DNA of 6,684 nucleotides. Source: Deltaproteobacteria bacterium. Lineage in GTDB: Bacteria; Desulfobacterota; Desulfobacteria; Desulfobacterales; Desulfatibacillaceae. The stretch spans positions 1 to 6,684 of the forward strand of contig JAFDHW010000137.1 of assembly GCA_019308705.1 (NCBI GenBank). Reading direction: 5' to 3'. A program made the position numbers and the translations under genes. Every line of letters begins with the position of its first letter. Position 1 is the first letter of the stretch. Below, one piece after another: positions 1 to 6,484 of this stretch. A model generated the notes under the pieces. It had not been told where the DNA came from. It made no database searches and saw only the letters and a list, made by a program, of their open reading frames with translations.

Positions 1-3
1 CCG

Positions 4-22
4 GGTTAGCGGTTGTCTAACC
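4..22. repeat. Small perfect inverted repeat (6-bp arms, 7-nt spacer)
   Basis: GGTTAG at 4-9 is the exact reverse complement of CTAACC at 17-22. It could be a dimeric-regulator half-site pair ahead of plsB or the base of a hairpin ending an upstream gene, but no T-run follows. Arms of this length also arise by chance, so it is recorded as a weak site only. Confidence 0.25.
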
Positions 23-148
23 AAGCGCTTATTCTGCATGATCAGCCTGCGACGAATCGCTTTTTCCGCCCGGACCGGAAGCTGATCCTGGGCGGCCGCT
101 TGCGCGCCGACAGGCAGTCCCCCACTCCCGCAATCCCGCGCATTGGAC

Positions 149-154
149 AAGGAG
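149..154 (+). promoter_or_regulatory. Shine-Dalgarno sequence deciding the plsB start
   Basis: AAGGAG lies nine bases before the ATG at 164, which is ideal spacing. The reading frame can be extended to a TTG at 143, but this motif would then lie inside the coding region and the TTG itself has no good upstream purine tract. The ATG at 164 is therefore preferred. Confidence 0.75.
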
Positions 155-163
155 TTTGGTTCC

Positions 164-2794
164 ATGGGCAAATCACGGGCCGATTACGGCCGAATCCGGC
201 AAAAGCTGGACCGGTTTCTCCAGCACACCCACGACCACTTTGCGTGCTATCTTCCCCCCTCCCTTGGGGCCTTTTTCACCTGGCTTCTCGGCGTCATCTT
301 CTCGGGCGCGGAAATCAACAAGGAAGACAAGGAAACCCTGCGCTCCCTGGCCAAGGACCACACCCTGGTCTACGCCACCAAGTACAAGAGCCCCTTCGAG
401 TTTCTGTTCTTCTATTTCCGGTTCAAGCGCGAGGGCCTGCCCTATCCCCAGCTGGGCCTGGACCAGCGCATCCTCCTGTTCCAGCCGATCACGCGGTTTC
501 TCCGCATCGTGGCGGCCCATATCGACCAGTTCATCACCTTCAAGAAATGGCCGAACCCCTACGAATCCGGCTACATCCAAAAACAGGTCCTTTCCGGCAC
601 CGTGTCCATGGTGTCCATGGTGGACAAGCGCGCCTTTTACCGCCGCTACGTGAAGGCGCGCGTCGACCCGTTGCTCCACCTTTTGGACGTGCAGACCCGT
701 TCGGAAAAGGACATCCTGATCGTGCCCCAACTCACCCTCTACGGAACCAAGCCCCAAAAGCGCAAGATCGGGGTCATGGGAAGCGTGTTCGGCACGGAAG
801 AGCGGCCGGGCAGGCTGCGGCGGCTCCTTTCCCTGGTCAAGATTCCGGAAAAGGCCGTCGTGGAAATGGTGGAGCCCATAAACCTCCGGGAATTCATGGA
901 ATCCTACGCGGACAAGAAGCCCAGCCTCCAGTATTTGGCCTACGAGCTGCGCCAAGAGATCGTGGACCGCATCAACCGCCACCGCCAAAGCATCGTGGGC
1001 CCGGAGCTCATCAACCGCGACGAGCTCAGGCAGCGGGTTTTGCAGAGCGAAAACTTCCGGGAATACGTCAAGGAGCTGGCCCTTTCCTCGGAACGCTCGG
1101 TCTACGAGTTCCATGCAGAGGCCGCCGCCTACCTGGACGAGATCGCGGCCAAATATTCCTCCTTCACCATCGCGGTTCTGGACGTCATCGTGCGGTGGCT
1201 CACGGACACCATGTTCGACGGCGTGGAAGTGGACACCGCGGGCTTAAAAAGGCTCAAGGACATCTCCAAGAAGGGTCCGGTGATCCTCATCCCCTGCCAC
1301 AAAAGCCACATCGACTACCTCATCCTGTCCTACGTGCTCTACACAAACCGCATGCCCTGCCCCTTGATCGCCGCGGGAAAGAACCTCTCTTTCTTCCCCC
1401 TGGGCCCCGTCTTCCGCAACGCGGGCGCGTTCTTCATCCGCCGCACCTTCAAAGGCCTGCCCCTGTATTCCAAGGTTTTTTCCGAGTACATCTACGCGCT
1501 CCTGGAAGCCGGGTTCAACCTGGAGTTCTTCATCGAGGGCGGCAGAAGCCGCACGGGCAAGCTGGTCATGCCCAAGTTCGGGCTTCTGTCCATCATCCTG
1601 GACGCCTACGCCCGGGGCGCCGCCAAGGACCTCTATTTCCAGCCCATCTACATCGGCTACGACCGGGTCGTGGAAGAAGGCGCCTACATCAAGGAGTTGG
1701 AAGGCCAGGAAAAAACGGCCGAAAACTTCTCCCAGGTGGTCAGGGCGCGGAAATTCCTGAAAAAACGCTTTGGCCGCATCTTCCTGGAATTCAACGAGCC
1801 CATCCGCGCCGGGGACGTGATGAACAACTTCGAGGTCCCCTACGACAAGATGTCGCGCAGGGAAAAGGAAATCGTCTACCGAAACCTGGCCCACCGGATC
1901 ATCCACGCCATCGACGAGGTTTCCGTAGCCACGCCCCACGGGCTGGTGGCGGCCGCGGCGCTCACCATGACCTCCCGGTCCCGGTCCTTTTCCGAGCAGG
2001 ACCTGCTGGACAAGGTGGAGTTCTACCTTACGCACCTCAAGATGAAGGGAGCCAAGTATTCCGACACCCTCAGCGACCCACCGGCAGCCGTGCGCCAAGC
2101 CCTGGACGCCTACGTGCGAGACAAGTTCCTGGTGCGCTACGAGGAAAAGCCCGAGGAGCCGGAAACCCAGGGCAGGATCCGCTACGCCGTGGTTCAGGCC
2201 CGCCGGCCCCTGCTGGAATACTACAAGAACAACTGCATCGGGCACTTCATCCCCGAGGCGTACACCGCCCTGTCCATCCTCACCCAGGAGGCCTTCGAGT
2301 TTTCCGCGGACCAGCTCCACACCTCCTACCAGGCGCTCATGGACCTGTTCAAAAACGAGTTCCACTACGACCCGGACCTTTCCGCGGAGTATTACGTACG
2401 GAAATCGTTGAAAAGCTTCATCAACGACGCCATGGTGACGCCCCACCCCACCATTCCGGACCGCTACAACATCACGGCCGCGGGCCACAAGAAGATGGCC
2501 ACCCTGGCCTCTTTGCTGAAAAACTTCTTTGAGTCCTACCTGGTGGTCCTGCGGGTCTTTGCCCGCGAGAACCTTTCCGCCACGGGCCGCAAGGAGCGGT
2601 ACAAAAAGTTCCTGGCCCAGGGAACGTCCATGTTCAAGTCCGGGGAGATCGAGCTTAAAGAGTCGCTCTCCAAGGTGAACTTCGAAAACGCGGCGAGCTA
2701 CTTCATGTCCCGGGGCATCCACGGGCCTTCGGACGCGCCGGACATCGAGCTGTACGAAGAGGTCATCCAGAATTTCCGCAACTGCATCCCATAG
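164..2794 (+). CDS. plsB: Glycerol-3-phosphate 1-O-acyltransferase PlsB
   Basis: This is a membrane-associated acyltransferase that transfers an acyl chain from acyl-ACP or acyl-CoA to the sn-1 position of glycerol-3-phosphate, giving lysophosphatidic acid, the first step of phospholipid synthesis. The 876-residue product carries all four motifs of the family: HKSHIDYL at about 379-386 (catalytic H-x4-D), GPVFRNAGAFFIRR at about 414-427, FIEGGRSRTGKL at about 456-467 (glycerol-phosphate binding) and PIYIGYDRVVE at about 494-504. From memory, the core between HKSHIDYL and PIYIGYD matches E. coli PlsB closely. The protein is about 70 residues longer than the E. coli enzyme (807), with long helical flanks on both sides of the catalytic core. 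ATG 164 is chosen over TTG 143 because of the Shine-Dalgarno at 149-154. The next gene begins 18 bases after the stop. Identification is firm; the acyl-donor preference cannot be read from sequence. Confidence 0.95.
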   Translation: MGKSRADYGRIRQKLDRFLQHTHDHFACYLPPSLGAFFTWLLGVIFSGAEINKEDKETLRSLAKDHTLVYATKYKSPFEFLFFYFRFKREGLPYPQLGLDQRILLFQPITRFLRIVAAHIDQFITFKKWPNPYESGYIQKQVLSGTVSMVSMVDKRAFYRRYVKARVDPLLHLLDVQTRSEKDILIVPQLTLYGTKPQKRKIGVMGSVFGTEERPGRLRRLLSLVKIPEKAVVEMVEPINLREFMESYADKKPSLQYLAYELRQEIVDRINRHRQSIVGPELINRDELRQRVLQSENFREYVKELALSSERSVYEFHAEAAAYLDEIAAKYSSFTIAVLDVIVRWLTDTMFDGVEVDTAGLKRLKDISKKGPVILIPCHKSHIDYLILSYVLYTNRMPCPLIAAGKNLSFFPLGPVFRNAGAFFIRRTFKGLPLYSKVFSEYIYALLEAGFNLEFFIEGGRSRTGKLVMPKFGLLSIILDAYARGAAKDLYFQPIYIGYDRVVEEGAYIKELEGQEKTAENFSQVVRARKFLKKRFGRIFLEFNEPIRAGDVMNNFEVPYDKMSRREKEIVYRNLAHRIIHAIDEVSVATPHGLVAAAALTMTSRSRSFSEQDLLDKVEFYLTHLKMKGAKYSDTLSDPPAAVRQALDAYVRDKFLVRYEEKPEEPETQGRIRYAVVQARRPLLEYYKNNCIGHFIPEAYTALSILTQEAFEFSADQLHTSYQALMDLFKNEFHYDPDLSAEYYVRKSLKSFINDAMVTPHPTIPDRYNITAAGHKKMATLASLLKNFFESYLVVLRVFARENLSATGRKERYKKFLAQGTSMFKSGEIELKESLSKVNFENAASYFMSRGIHGPSDAPDIELYEEVIQNFRNCIP

Positions 2795-2797
2795 GCC

Positions 2798-2803
2798 GGG
2801 AGG
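2798..2803 (+). promoter_or_regulatory. Ribosome binding site of the murU-amgK fusion gene
   Basis: GGGAGG lies nine bases upstream of the ATG at 2813, in the 18-base gap after the plsB stop. That stop is in frame with this gene, so the start cannot lie further upstream. Confidence 0.7.
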
Positions 2804-2812
2804 CCGGCGCGC

Positions 2813-4459
2813 ATGAAGGCCATGGTCCTGGCGGCGGGGTTCGGGACCCGGCTTCTACCCCTGACCGAAACCCTGCCCAAACCCCTGGTTCCCGCGGACG
2901 GCGTCCCCCTGGTGGACGGCGTGCTGCACCACCTGCGGCAATGCGGGTTTGCAAAAGCCGTGGTCAACGCCCACCACTTTTCCGGGCTCATCCGGGAGCA
3001 CGTCCGGTCCACGAACTACGGCATGGACGTGCGCGTGCTGGAGGAACCCGAACGCCTGGGCACGGGCGGAGGCATCGCCAACGCCAGGCCGCACCTTTCC
3101 GGCGGGCCGTTCCTGGTGATCAACGCGGACGTGGTTTGCGACCTGGACCTCTCCCTGGCCATGGACTTCCACCAGTCCCACCCCCACCCCGTGACCATGG
3201 TCCTGACGGACCACCCCCGGTTCAACACGGTTCGGGTGGAAAACGGGCTGGTGAAAGAGTTGCGCGCGCCCGATGGACACCAAGGCCCCCTGTACACCTT
3301 CACGGGCATCCACGTCTTAGATCCCGTTGTTTTCGACTACCTTCCCCCGGGCCATTCCAACATCATCCACGTGTACCGGCACATGATGGACAACGGCCTT
3401 TTCCCGGCCGCCTGGTTTCCCGAAGGCTTCTTCTGGCAGGACGCGGGCACGCACCAGGGGCTGGAGGTCGCCTCCCTGGCCCGCGGCGCGGTGCGGCTGC
3501 TCTGCCCGGAGGCCCGGCTTCGGGAAACGGACATAAAACCCCTGGCCGGCGACGGCTCGGACCGGCGCTGGTTCCGGGTGGCCGTGCGGGGCAAGACCGC
3601 GGTGGCCGCGGCCCACGGCGTGGCCGGTTCAGGAGGCATGCCCGAGGCAAGGGCCATGGCGGCCATCGGCCGGCACCTGGAAGCCCGCGGCGCGCCCGTG
3701 CCCCGCATCCTGGGCCAGGACCAATTCTGCGGCCTGGTGTACGTGGAGGACCTGGGGGACGTCCACCTGGCCGGCCTGGCCGGAAAGGGCCTGAACGCGG
3801 AAGTCCTGGCCCTGTACGAACAGGCGGTCCGCGCCCTGGCGGCCATGAACGTGGACGCGGCCAAGGGATTCGACCCGGCCTGGACCTGGCAGACGCCCTG
3901 CTATGACCAGGCCCTGGCCGTGGAAAAGGAAAGCCGGTACTTCGTGGAGGCGTTCGTGCGGGATTACCTGGGAAAAAACGTGGATTTCGAGGAGTTCCGC
4001 GAGGAATGCGAGGCCCTGGCCGCCGAAGCGCTGGCCGATGCGGTCACCGGGTTTCTGCACCGCGACTGCCAGTCCCGCAACATCCTGGTCAAGGACGCCA
4101 AGCCCCGGTTCATCGACTTTGCGGGCGGCCGCCTGGGGCCGTTGGGCTACGACCTGGCCTCCCTGCTCATCGACCCCTACGCCCGCCTGCCCCAAAACGC
4201 CCAGGACCGGCTATACTCCCTGTACGTGAACGAGGCCAAAAAGCGGATTACCCTGGATACCGAAGCCTTTGGCCGGACCTACAACCTGCTGGCCCTGCAC
4301 AGGAACATGCAGGTGTTGGGCGCCTTCGCCTTCCTGGGCGGGCAAAAAGGCAAGCCGGGGTTTTTGAAGCACATCCCCCACGCCCTGGCCTCGCTCAAGG
4401 AGCGCATGCAAACGGTCTTTGGCGCCCCAAGGCTGGCAAAACTGGTCCAAAGCCTGTAA
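2813..4459 (+). CDS. murU-amgK: Fused sugar-1-phosphate nucleotidyltransferase and anomeric sugar kinase (MurU-AmgK type)
   Basis: A 548-residue protein with two enzymatic domains. Residues 1 to about 230 form a nucleotidyltransferase: signature GFGTRLLPLT at 9-18 followed by PKPLVP at 22-27, GTGGGI at 83-88, a metal-binding Asp in NADV at 104-107 and a second in DAGTH at 210-214. Residues about 236-548 form an aminoglycoside-phosphotransferase-fold kinase: nucleotide-binding loop GDGSDRRWFRV at 247-257, hinge region VYVEDLGD at 309-316, catalytic loop LHRDCQSRN at 415-423 (Asp418, Asn423) and metal-binding Asp435 in FIDFAGG. In Pseudomonas, separate AmgK and MurU proteins phosphorylate MurNAc at C1 and uridylylate it to UDP-MurNAc. 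The following NamZ-family gene supports MurNAc as substrate here, so this is likely a one-protein kinase-uridylyltransferase, cytoplasmic. All key residues look intact. The alternative is another sugar-1-phosphate pathway such as mannose or heptose. Domains are certain, substrate is inferred. Confidence 0.85.
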   Translation: MKAMVLAAGFGTRLLPLTETLPKPLVPADGVPLVDGVLHHLRQCGFAKAVVNAHHFSGLIREHVRSTNYGMDVRVLEEPERLGTGGGIANARPHLSGGPFLVINADVVCDLDLSLAMDFHQSHPHPVTMVLTDHPRFNTVRVENGLVKELRAPDGHQGPLYTFTGIHVLDPVVFDYLPPGHSNIIHVYRHMMDNGLFPAAWFPEGFFWQDAGTHQGLEVASLARGAVRLLCPEARLRETDIKPLAGDGSDRRWFRVAVRGKTAVAAAHGVAGSGGMPEARAMAAIGRHLEARGAPVPRILGQDQFCGLVYVEDLGDVHLAGLAGKGLNAEVLALYEQAVRALAAMNVDAAKGFDPAWTWQTPCYDQALAVEKESRYFVEAFVRDYLGKNVDFEEFREECEALAAEALADAVTGFLHRDCQSRNILVKDAKPRFIDFAGGRLGPLGYDLASLLIDPYARLPQNAQDRLYSLYVNEAKKRITLDTEAFGRTYNLLALHRNMQVLGAFAFLGGQKGKPGFLKHIPHALASLKERMQTVFGAPRLAKLVQSL

Positions 4460-4468
4460 AAAGCAGCC

Positions 4469-5662
4469 ATGAGAACGCCCCCCGCCATCCGCACCGGCCT
4501 GGAAAACTTCCTGGACAGCCCTCCGGATGCGCTCCAGAACCGGAAGTGGGGCCTTTTGTACAACCCCGCGTCCGTGGATCCGGACCTCAGGCTTGCCCCG
4601 GCGCTTCTCCACGAACAATTCCCCGAAAACCTGGTTGCGCTCTTCACCCCCCAGCACGGAATCTTCGCGGCCAAGCAGGACAACATGGTGGAATCCGAGG
4701 ACGCCACGGACCCGGAAACCGGCCTGCCCGCCTACTCCCTGTACTCCAAAACCCGCGTGCCCACGGACCAGAGCTTCGCCAAAATCAACGCCCTGGTGGT
4801 GGACCTGTTGGACGTGGGAACCCGGGTGTACACCTTCATGTACACCTTGAGCCATTGCATGGAAAAGGCCGCCAAGCGAGGGATTCCCGTTGTGGTGCTG
4901 GACCGGCCCAACCCCATCGGCGGAACCCTGGTGGAAGGAGGAATCCTGGACCCGGCGTTCGCCTCGTTCGTGGGACGGTTTCCCATCCCCATGCGCCACG
5001 GGCTCACCATGGGCGAGCTGGCCCGGCTGTTCAACGAGGAATTCGGAATAGGCTGCGACCTGACCGTGGTCCCCATGAGCGGGTGGAGCCGGGACATGCT
5101 GTGGGAGGACACCGGGCTCTTCTGGGTGCCGCCCTCCCCCAACCTCCCCCAGGCCGCATCCGCCCTGGTGTACCCGGGCCAGGTGCTGTGGGAGGGCACC
5201 AACGTGTCCGAGGCCCGGGGCACGGCCATGCCCTTTCTGATGTGCGGCGCGCCGTTCGTGGACCCCGGGGAGGTCCTGGCCCGGCTGTCGCCGGAGGACA
5301 CGGCCGGCGTCATCCTGCGGCCCTGCGCGTTCGAGCCCACCTCCAACAAGTGGGAGGGCGCGCTGTGCGCGGGGTTCTCTTTCCACGTTACCGACCCGAA
5401 GGCGTTCCGCCCCGTGCGGCTGTCCCTGCGCCTGCTGGAGGCCGTCTGCCGCCTGTACCCAAAATCCTTTGCCTGGAAACAGCCGCCCTACGAGTACGAG
5501 TACGAACGCATGCCCATAGACCTCATCCTGGGCACGGACCGGGTGCGAAAGGCCCTTGAGACCGGGGAGCCCCTGGACCCCATACTGGCGGACTGGGAAC
5601 AACAGGCCCGGGAATTCGAGGCGCTTTCCGCAAAATACCGCCTGTACCCGGAGGGCGCATGA
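4469..5662 (+). CDS. namZ: Exo-beta-N-acetylmuramidase, NamZ family (DUF1343, GH171)
   Basis: A 397-residue member of DUF1343, whose characterised member, Bacillus subtilis NamZ (YbbC), removes terminal MurNAc from the non-reducing end of peptidoglycan fragments. Conserved blocks in order: TPQHG at 60-64, QDNMVESED at 70-78, GLPAYSLYS at 85-93, LLDVGTRVYTFMYT at 113-126, VLDRPNPIGG at 143-152, PIPMRHGLTMGELA at 172-185, PPSPNLP at 221-227, YPG at 235-237 and EGTNVSEARGT at 242-252. Length covers the whole family domain. The N-terminus (MRTPPAIRTGLENFL) has no hydrophobic segment, and an in-frame TAA nine bases upstream prevents extension, so no signal peptide is possible; the enzyme is predicted cytoplasmic. 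No good Shine-Dalgarno precedes the ATG, which suggests translational coupling to the gene before it. It would supply MurNAc to that fused kinase-transferase. Family assignment is strong; activity on MurNAc is inferred. Confidence 0.9.
   Translation: MRTPPAIRTGLENFLDSPPDALQNRKWGLLYNPASVDPDLRLAPALLHEQFPENLVALFTPQHGIFAAKQDNMVESEDATDPETGLPAYSLYSKTRVPTDQSFAKINALVVDLLDVGTRVYTFMYTLSHCMEKAAKRGIPVVVLDRPNPIGGTLVEGGILDPAFASFVGRFPIPMRHGLTMGELARLFNEEFGIGCDLTVVPMSGWSRDMLWEDTGLFWVPPSPNLPQAASALVYPGQVLWEGTNVSEARGTAMPFLMCGAPFVDPGEVLARLSPEDTAGVILRPCAFEPTSNKWEGALCAGFSFHVTDPKAFRPVRLSLRLLEAVCRLYPKSFAWKQPPYEYEYERMPIDLILGTDRVRKALETGEPLDPILADWEQQAREFEALSAKYRLYPEGA
5650..5654 (+). promoter_or_regulatory. Ribosome binding site of rnhA inside the namZ end
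   Basis: GGAGG lies four bases before the ATG at 5659, slightly closer than optimal, within the last codons of namZ. Together with the ATGA start/stop overlap it suggests translational coupling of rnhA to namZ. Confidence 0.55.
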
Positions 5663-6384
5663 CCAGGAACGGGGACGCCGTGGAGCGCCGGGACGGATGG
5701 GTGCGCCTGGTGTTCAAGGGCGACAAGGTGTGGGTGAAGGAAAAAGCGCCGGGAACCCCCCTGGTGGCGGACGGCAAGGCCACCATCCGCTATTCCCTGG
5801 AACCTGGCCACGACTACGAGTACCAGGTGCCCGCGTCCTCGCTGAAACCCTTGTCCGCGTGGCAGCCCAAGGGCAAGCGGCGGGCCCCGGCCAAAAAGAA
5901 GCCCGCCGGCGGGGCCGGGCGCAAGGCCCATGGCCCCTCTTCCGCGCCGGACCCCTCGGAGCTGCCGGAAAACGCCATCGTGGTGTACACGGACGGCGCG
6001 GCCCGGGGAAACCCCGGCCCGGCCGGGCTGGGCGTGGTCCTCTGGTACAAGGACCGGCAAAAGACCATCTCCGAATACCTGGGCGAAACCACCAACAACG
6101 TGGCCGAGCTTTCGGCCATTGACCGGGCCCTTTCCGCCATCAAGAAGCCCAACCTGCCCGTGCGGCTGTACACGGACTCCAAGTACGCCCACGGGGTGCT
6201 GTTTGCGGGGTGGAAGGCCAAAAAGAACGTGGAACTGGTGGAGAGGATCAAAAGAAAGGCCAAGCGGTTTCCGGACCTGAAGGCCTTTTGGGTGCGCGGC
6301 CACGCGGAAACCAGGGGCAATGAACTGGCCGACGCATTGGCCAACCGGGCCATCGACGAGAAGGATCCGGGCGAGAAGCTGTAG
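5659..6384 (+). CDS. rnhA: Ribonuclease HI with unusual N-terminal extension
   Basis: RNase HI cuts the RNA strand of RNA-DNA hybrids (R-loops, primers). Residues about 105-233 form the catalytic domain: YTDGAARGNPGPAG at 110-123 with Asp112, NNVAELSA at 146-153 with Glu150, YTDSKYAHG at 171-179 with Asp173, WVRGHAE at 211-217 with the conserved His215, and ELADALA at 222-228 with Asp225. The DEDD set and the His are complete. The spacing from Asp173 to His215 (42 residues) is shorter than the 54 between the equivalents in E. coli, so the basic protrusion used for hybrid binding is missing or reduced. Residues 1 to about 68 form a separate, probably beta-rich segment that I do not recognise, joined by a Lys/Ala/Pro/Gly-rich linker at about 70-98. 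It does not resemble the usual hybrid-binding domain. The start overlaps the namZ stop (ATGA). Confidence 0.92.
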   Translation: MTRNGDAVERRDGWVRLVFKGDKVWVKEKAPGTPLVADGKATIRYSLEPGHDYEYQVPASSLKPLSAWQPKGKRRAPAKKKPAGGAGRKAHGPSSAPDPSELPENAIVVYTDGAARGNPGPAGLGVVLWYKDRQKTISEYLGETTNNVAELSAIDRALSAIKKPNLPVRLYTDSKYAHGVLFAGWKAKKNVELVERIKRKAKRFPDLKAFWVRGHAETRGNELADALANRAIDEKDPGEKL

Positions 6385-6414
6385 GAGCCCCCAACCATTC
6401 CCGGGGCGCACCAC

Positions 6415-6443
6415 AAAAAAAGCGGGGCCCAAGCGGGTCCCGC
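6415..6443 (-). terminator. Intrinsic terminator of the minus-strand gene
   Basis: Arms 6422-6430 (GCGGGGCCC) and 6435-6443 (GGGTCCCGC) pair over nine positions with one imperfect pair in the middle (6427/6438) and a four-base loop. Read on the minus strand, the hairpin is followed directly by seven T (6421 down to 6415), and it lies 41 bases past the stop of the convergent gene. On the plus strand the stem is not followed by a T-run, so it serves chiefly the minus-strand gene, though it may slow plus-strand transcription. Confidence 0.8.
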
Positions 6444-6452
6444 CGTATGTTG

Positions 6453-6480
6453 TCAGGCAAACGGCCTGAAGATGTCTTTT
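6453..6480 (+). terminator. Possible weak terminator of the plus-strand operon
   Basis: A perfect six-base stem, TCAGGC at 6453-6458 and GCCTGA at 6464-6469, closes a five-base loop. The T-rich stretch TCTTTT begins only at 6475, five bases after the stem. The stem is short and the T-run late, so this is at best a weak terminator for the operon ending with rnhA. Confidence 0.3.
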
Positions 6481-6484
6481 GCAG

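Larger units (their letters stand above)
1..163. other. Upstream region without a convincing gene
   Basis: No frame on the plus strand looks like the tail of a real gene: two frames close within the first 20 bases (TAG at 7-9, TAA at 18-20), and the third closes at 83-85 with a peptide of no recognisable character. An open frame starting at 13 runs deep into plsB, but its translation is a Pro/Arg/Gly-rich out-of-frame shadow. The stretch is probably the leader or promoter region of the operon. It holds a short inverted repeat at 4-22, an AAGCGCTT palindrome at 23-30 and the plsB ribosome binding site at 149-154. I could not identify a convincing -35/-10 pair. Confidence 0.5.
164..6384 (+). 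other. Probable operon plsB / murU-amgK / namZ / rnhA
   Basis: Four genes share one strand with gaps of 18 bases, 9 bases and a 4-base overlap, and I see no terminator or promoter between them. Co-transcription is therefore likely. The first three are in the same reading frame, so each upstream stop fixes the earliest possible start of the next gene. Confidence 0.7.

Noticed and set aside
13..41. Possible sigma-70 promoter, TTGTCT then GCATGA with 17-base spacing
   Set aside because: The -10 element matches the consensus poorly and nothing else supports it.
602..619. Tandem nine-base repeat GTGTCCATG x2 within plsB
   Set aside because: Only two copies, in frame, encoding VSMVSM; probably chance or a minor duplication without functional meaning.
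13..2532. Long 839-residue open frame overlapping plsB in another frame
   Set aside because: Its translation is Pro/Arg/Gly/His-rich with no family motifs, as expected for a shadow frame in GC-rich DNA, while the plsB frame shows all acyltransferase motifs.
5491..5507. Short GAGTAC repeat near the end of namZ
   Set aside because: Encodes YEYEYE in frame; a small coding repeat with no sign of a regulatory or mobile origin.
1244..5602. Long minus-strand open frames opposite plsB, murU-amgK and namZ (1244-2722, 4211-5602)
   Set aside because: Low-complexity Val/Gly/His/Gln-rich antisense translations with no recognisable motif; they are explained by codon bias of the real plus-strand genes.
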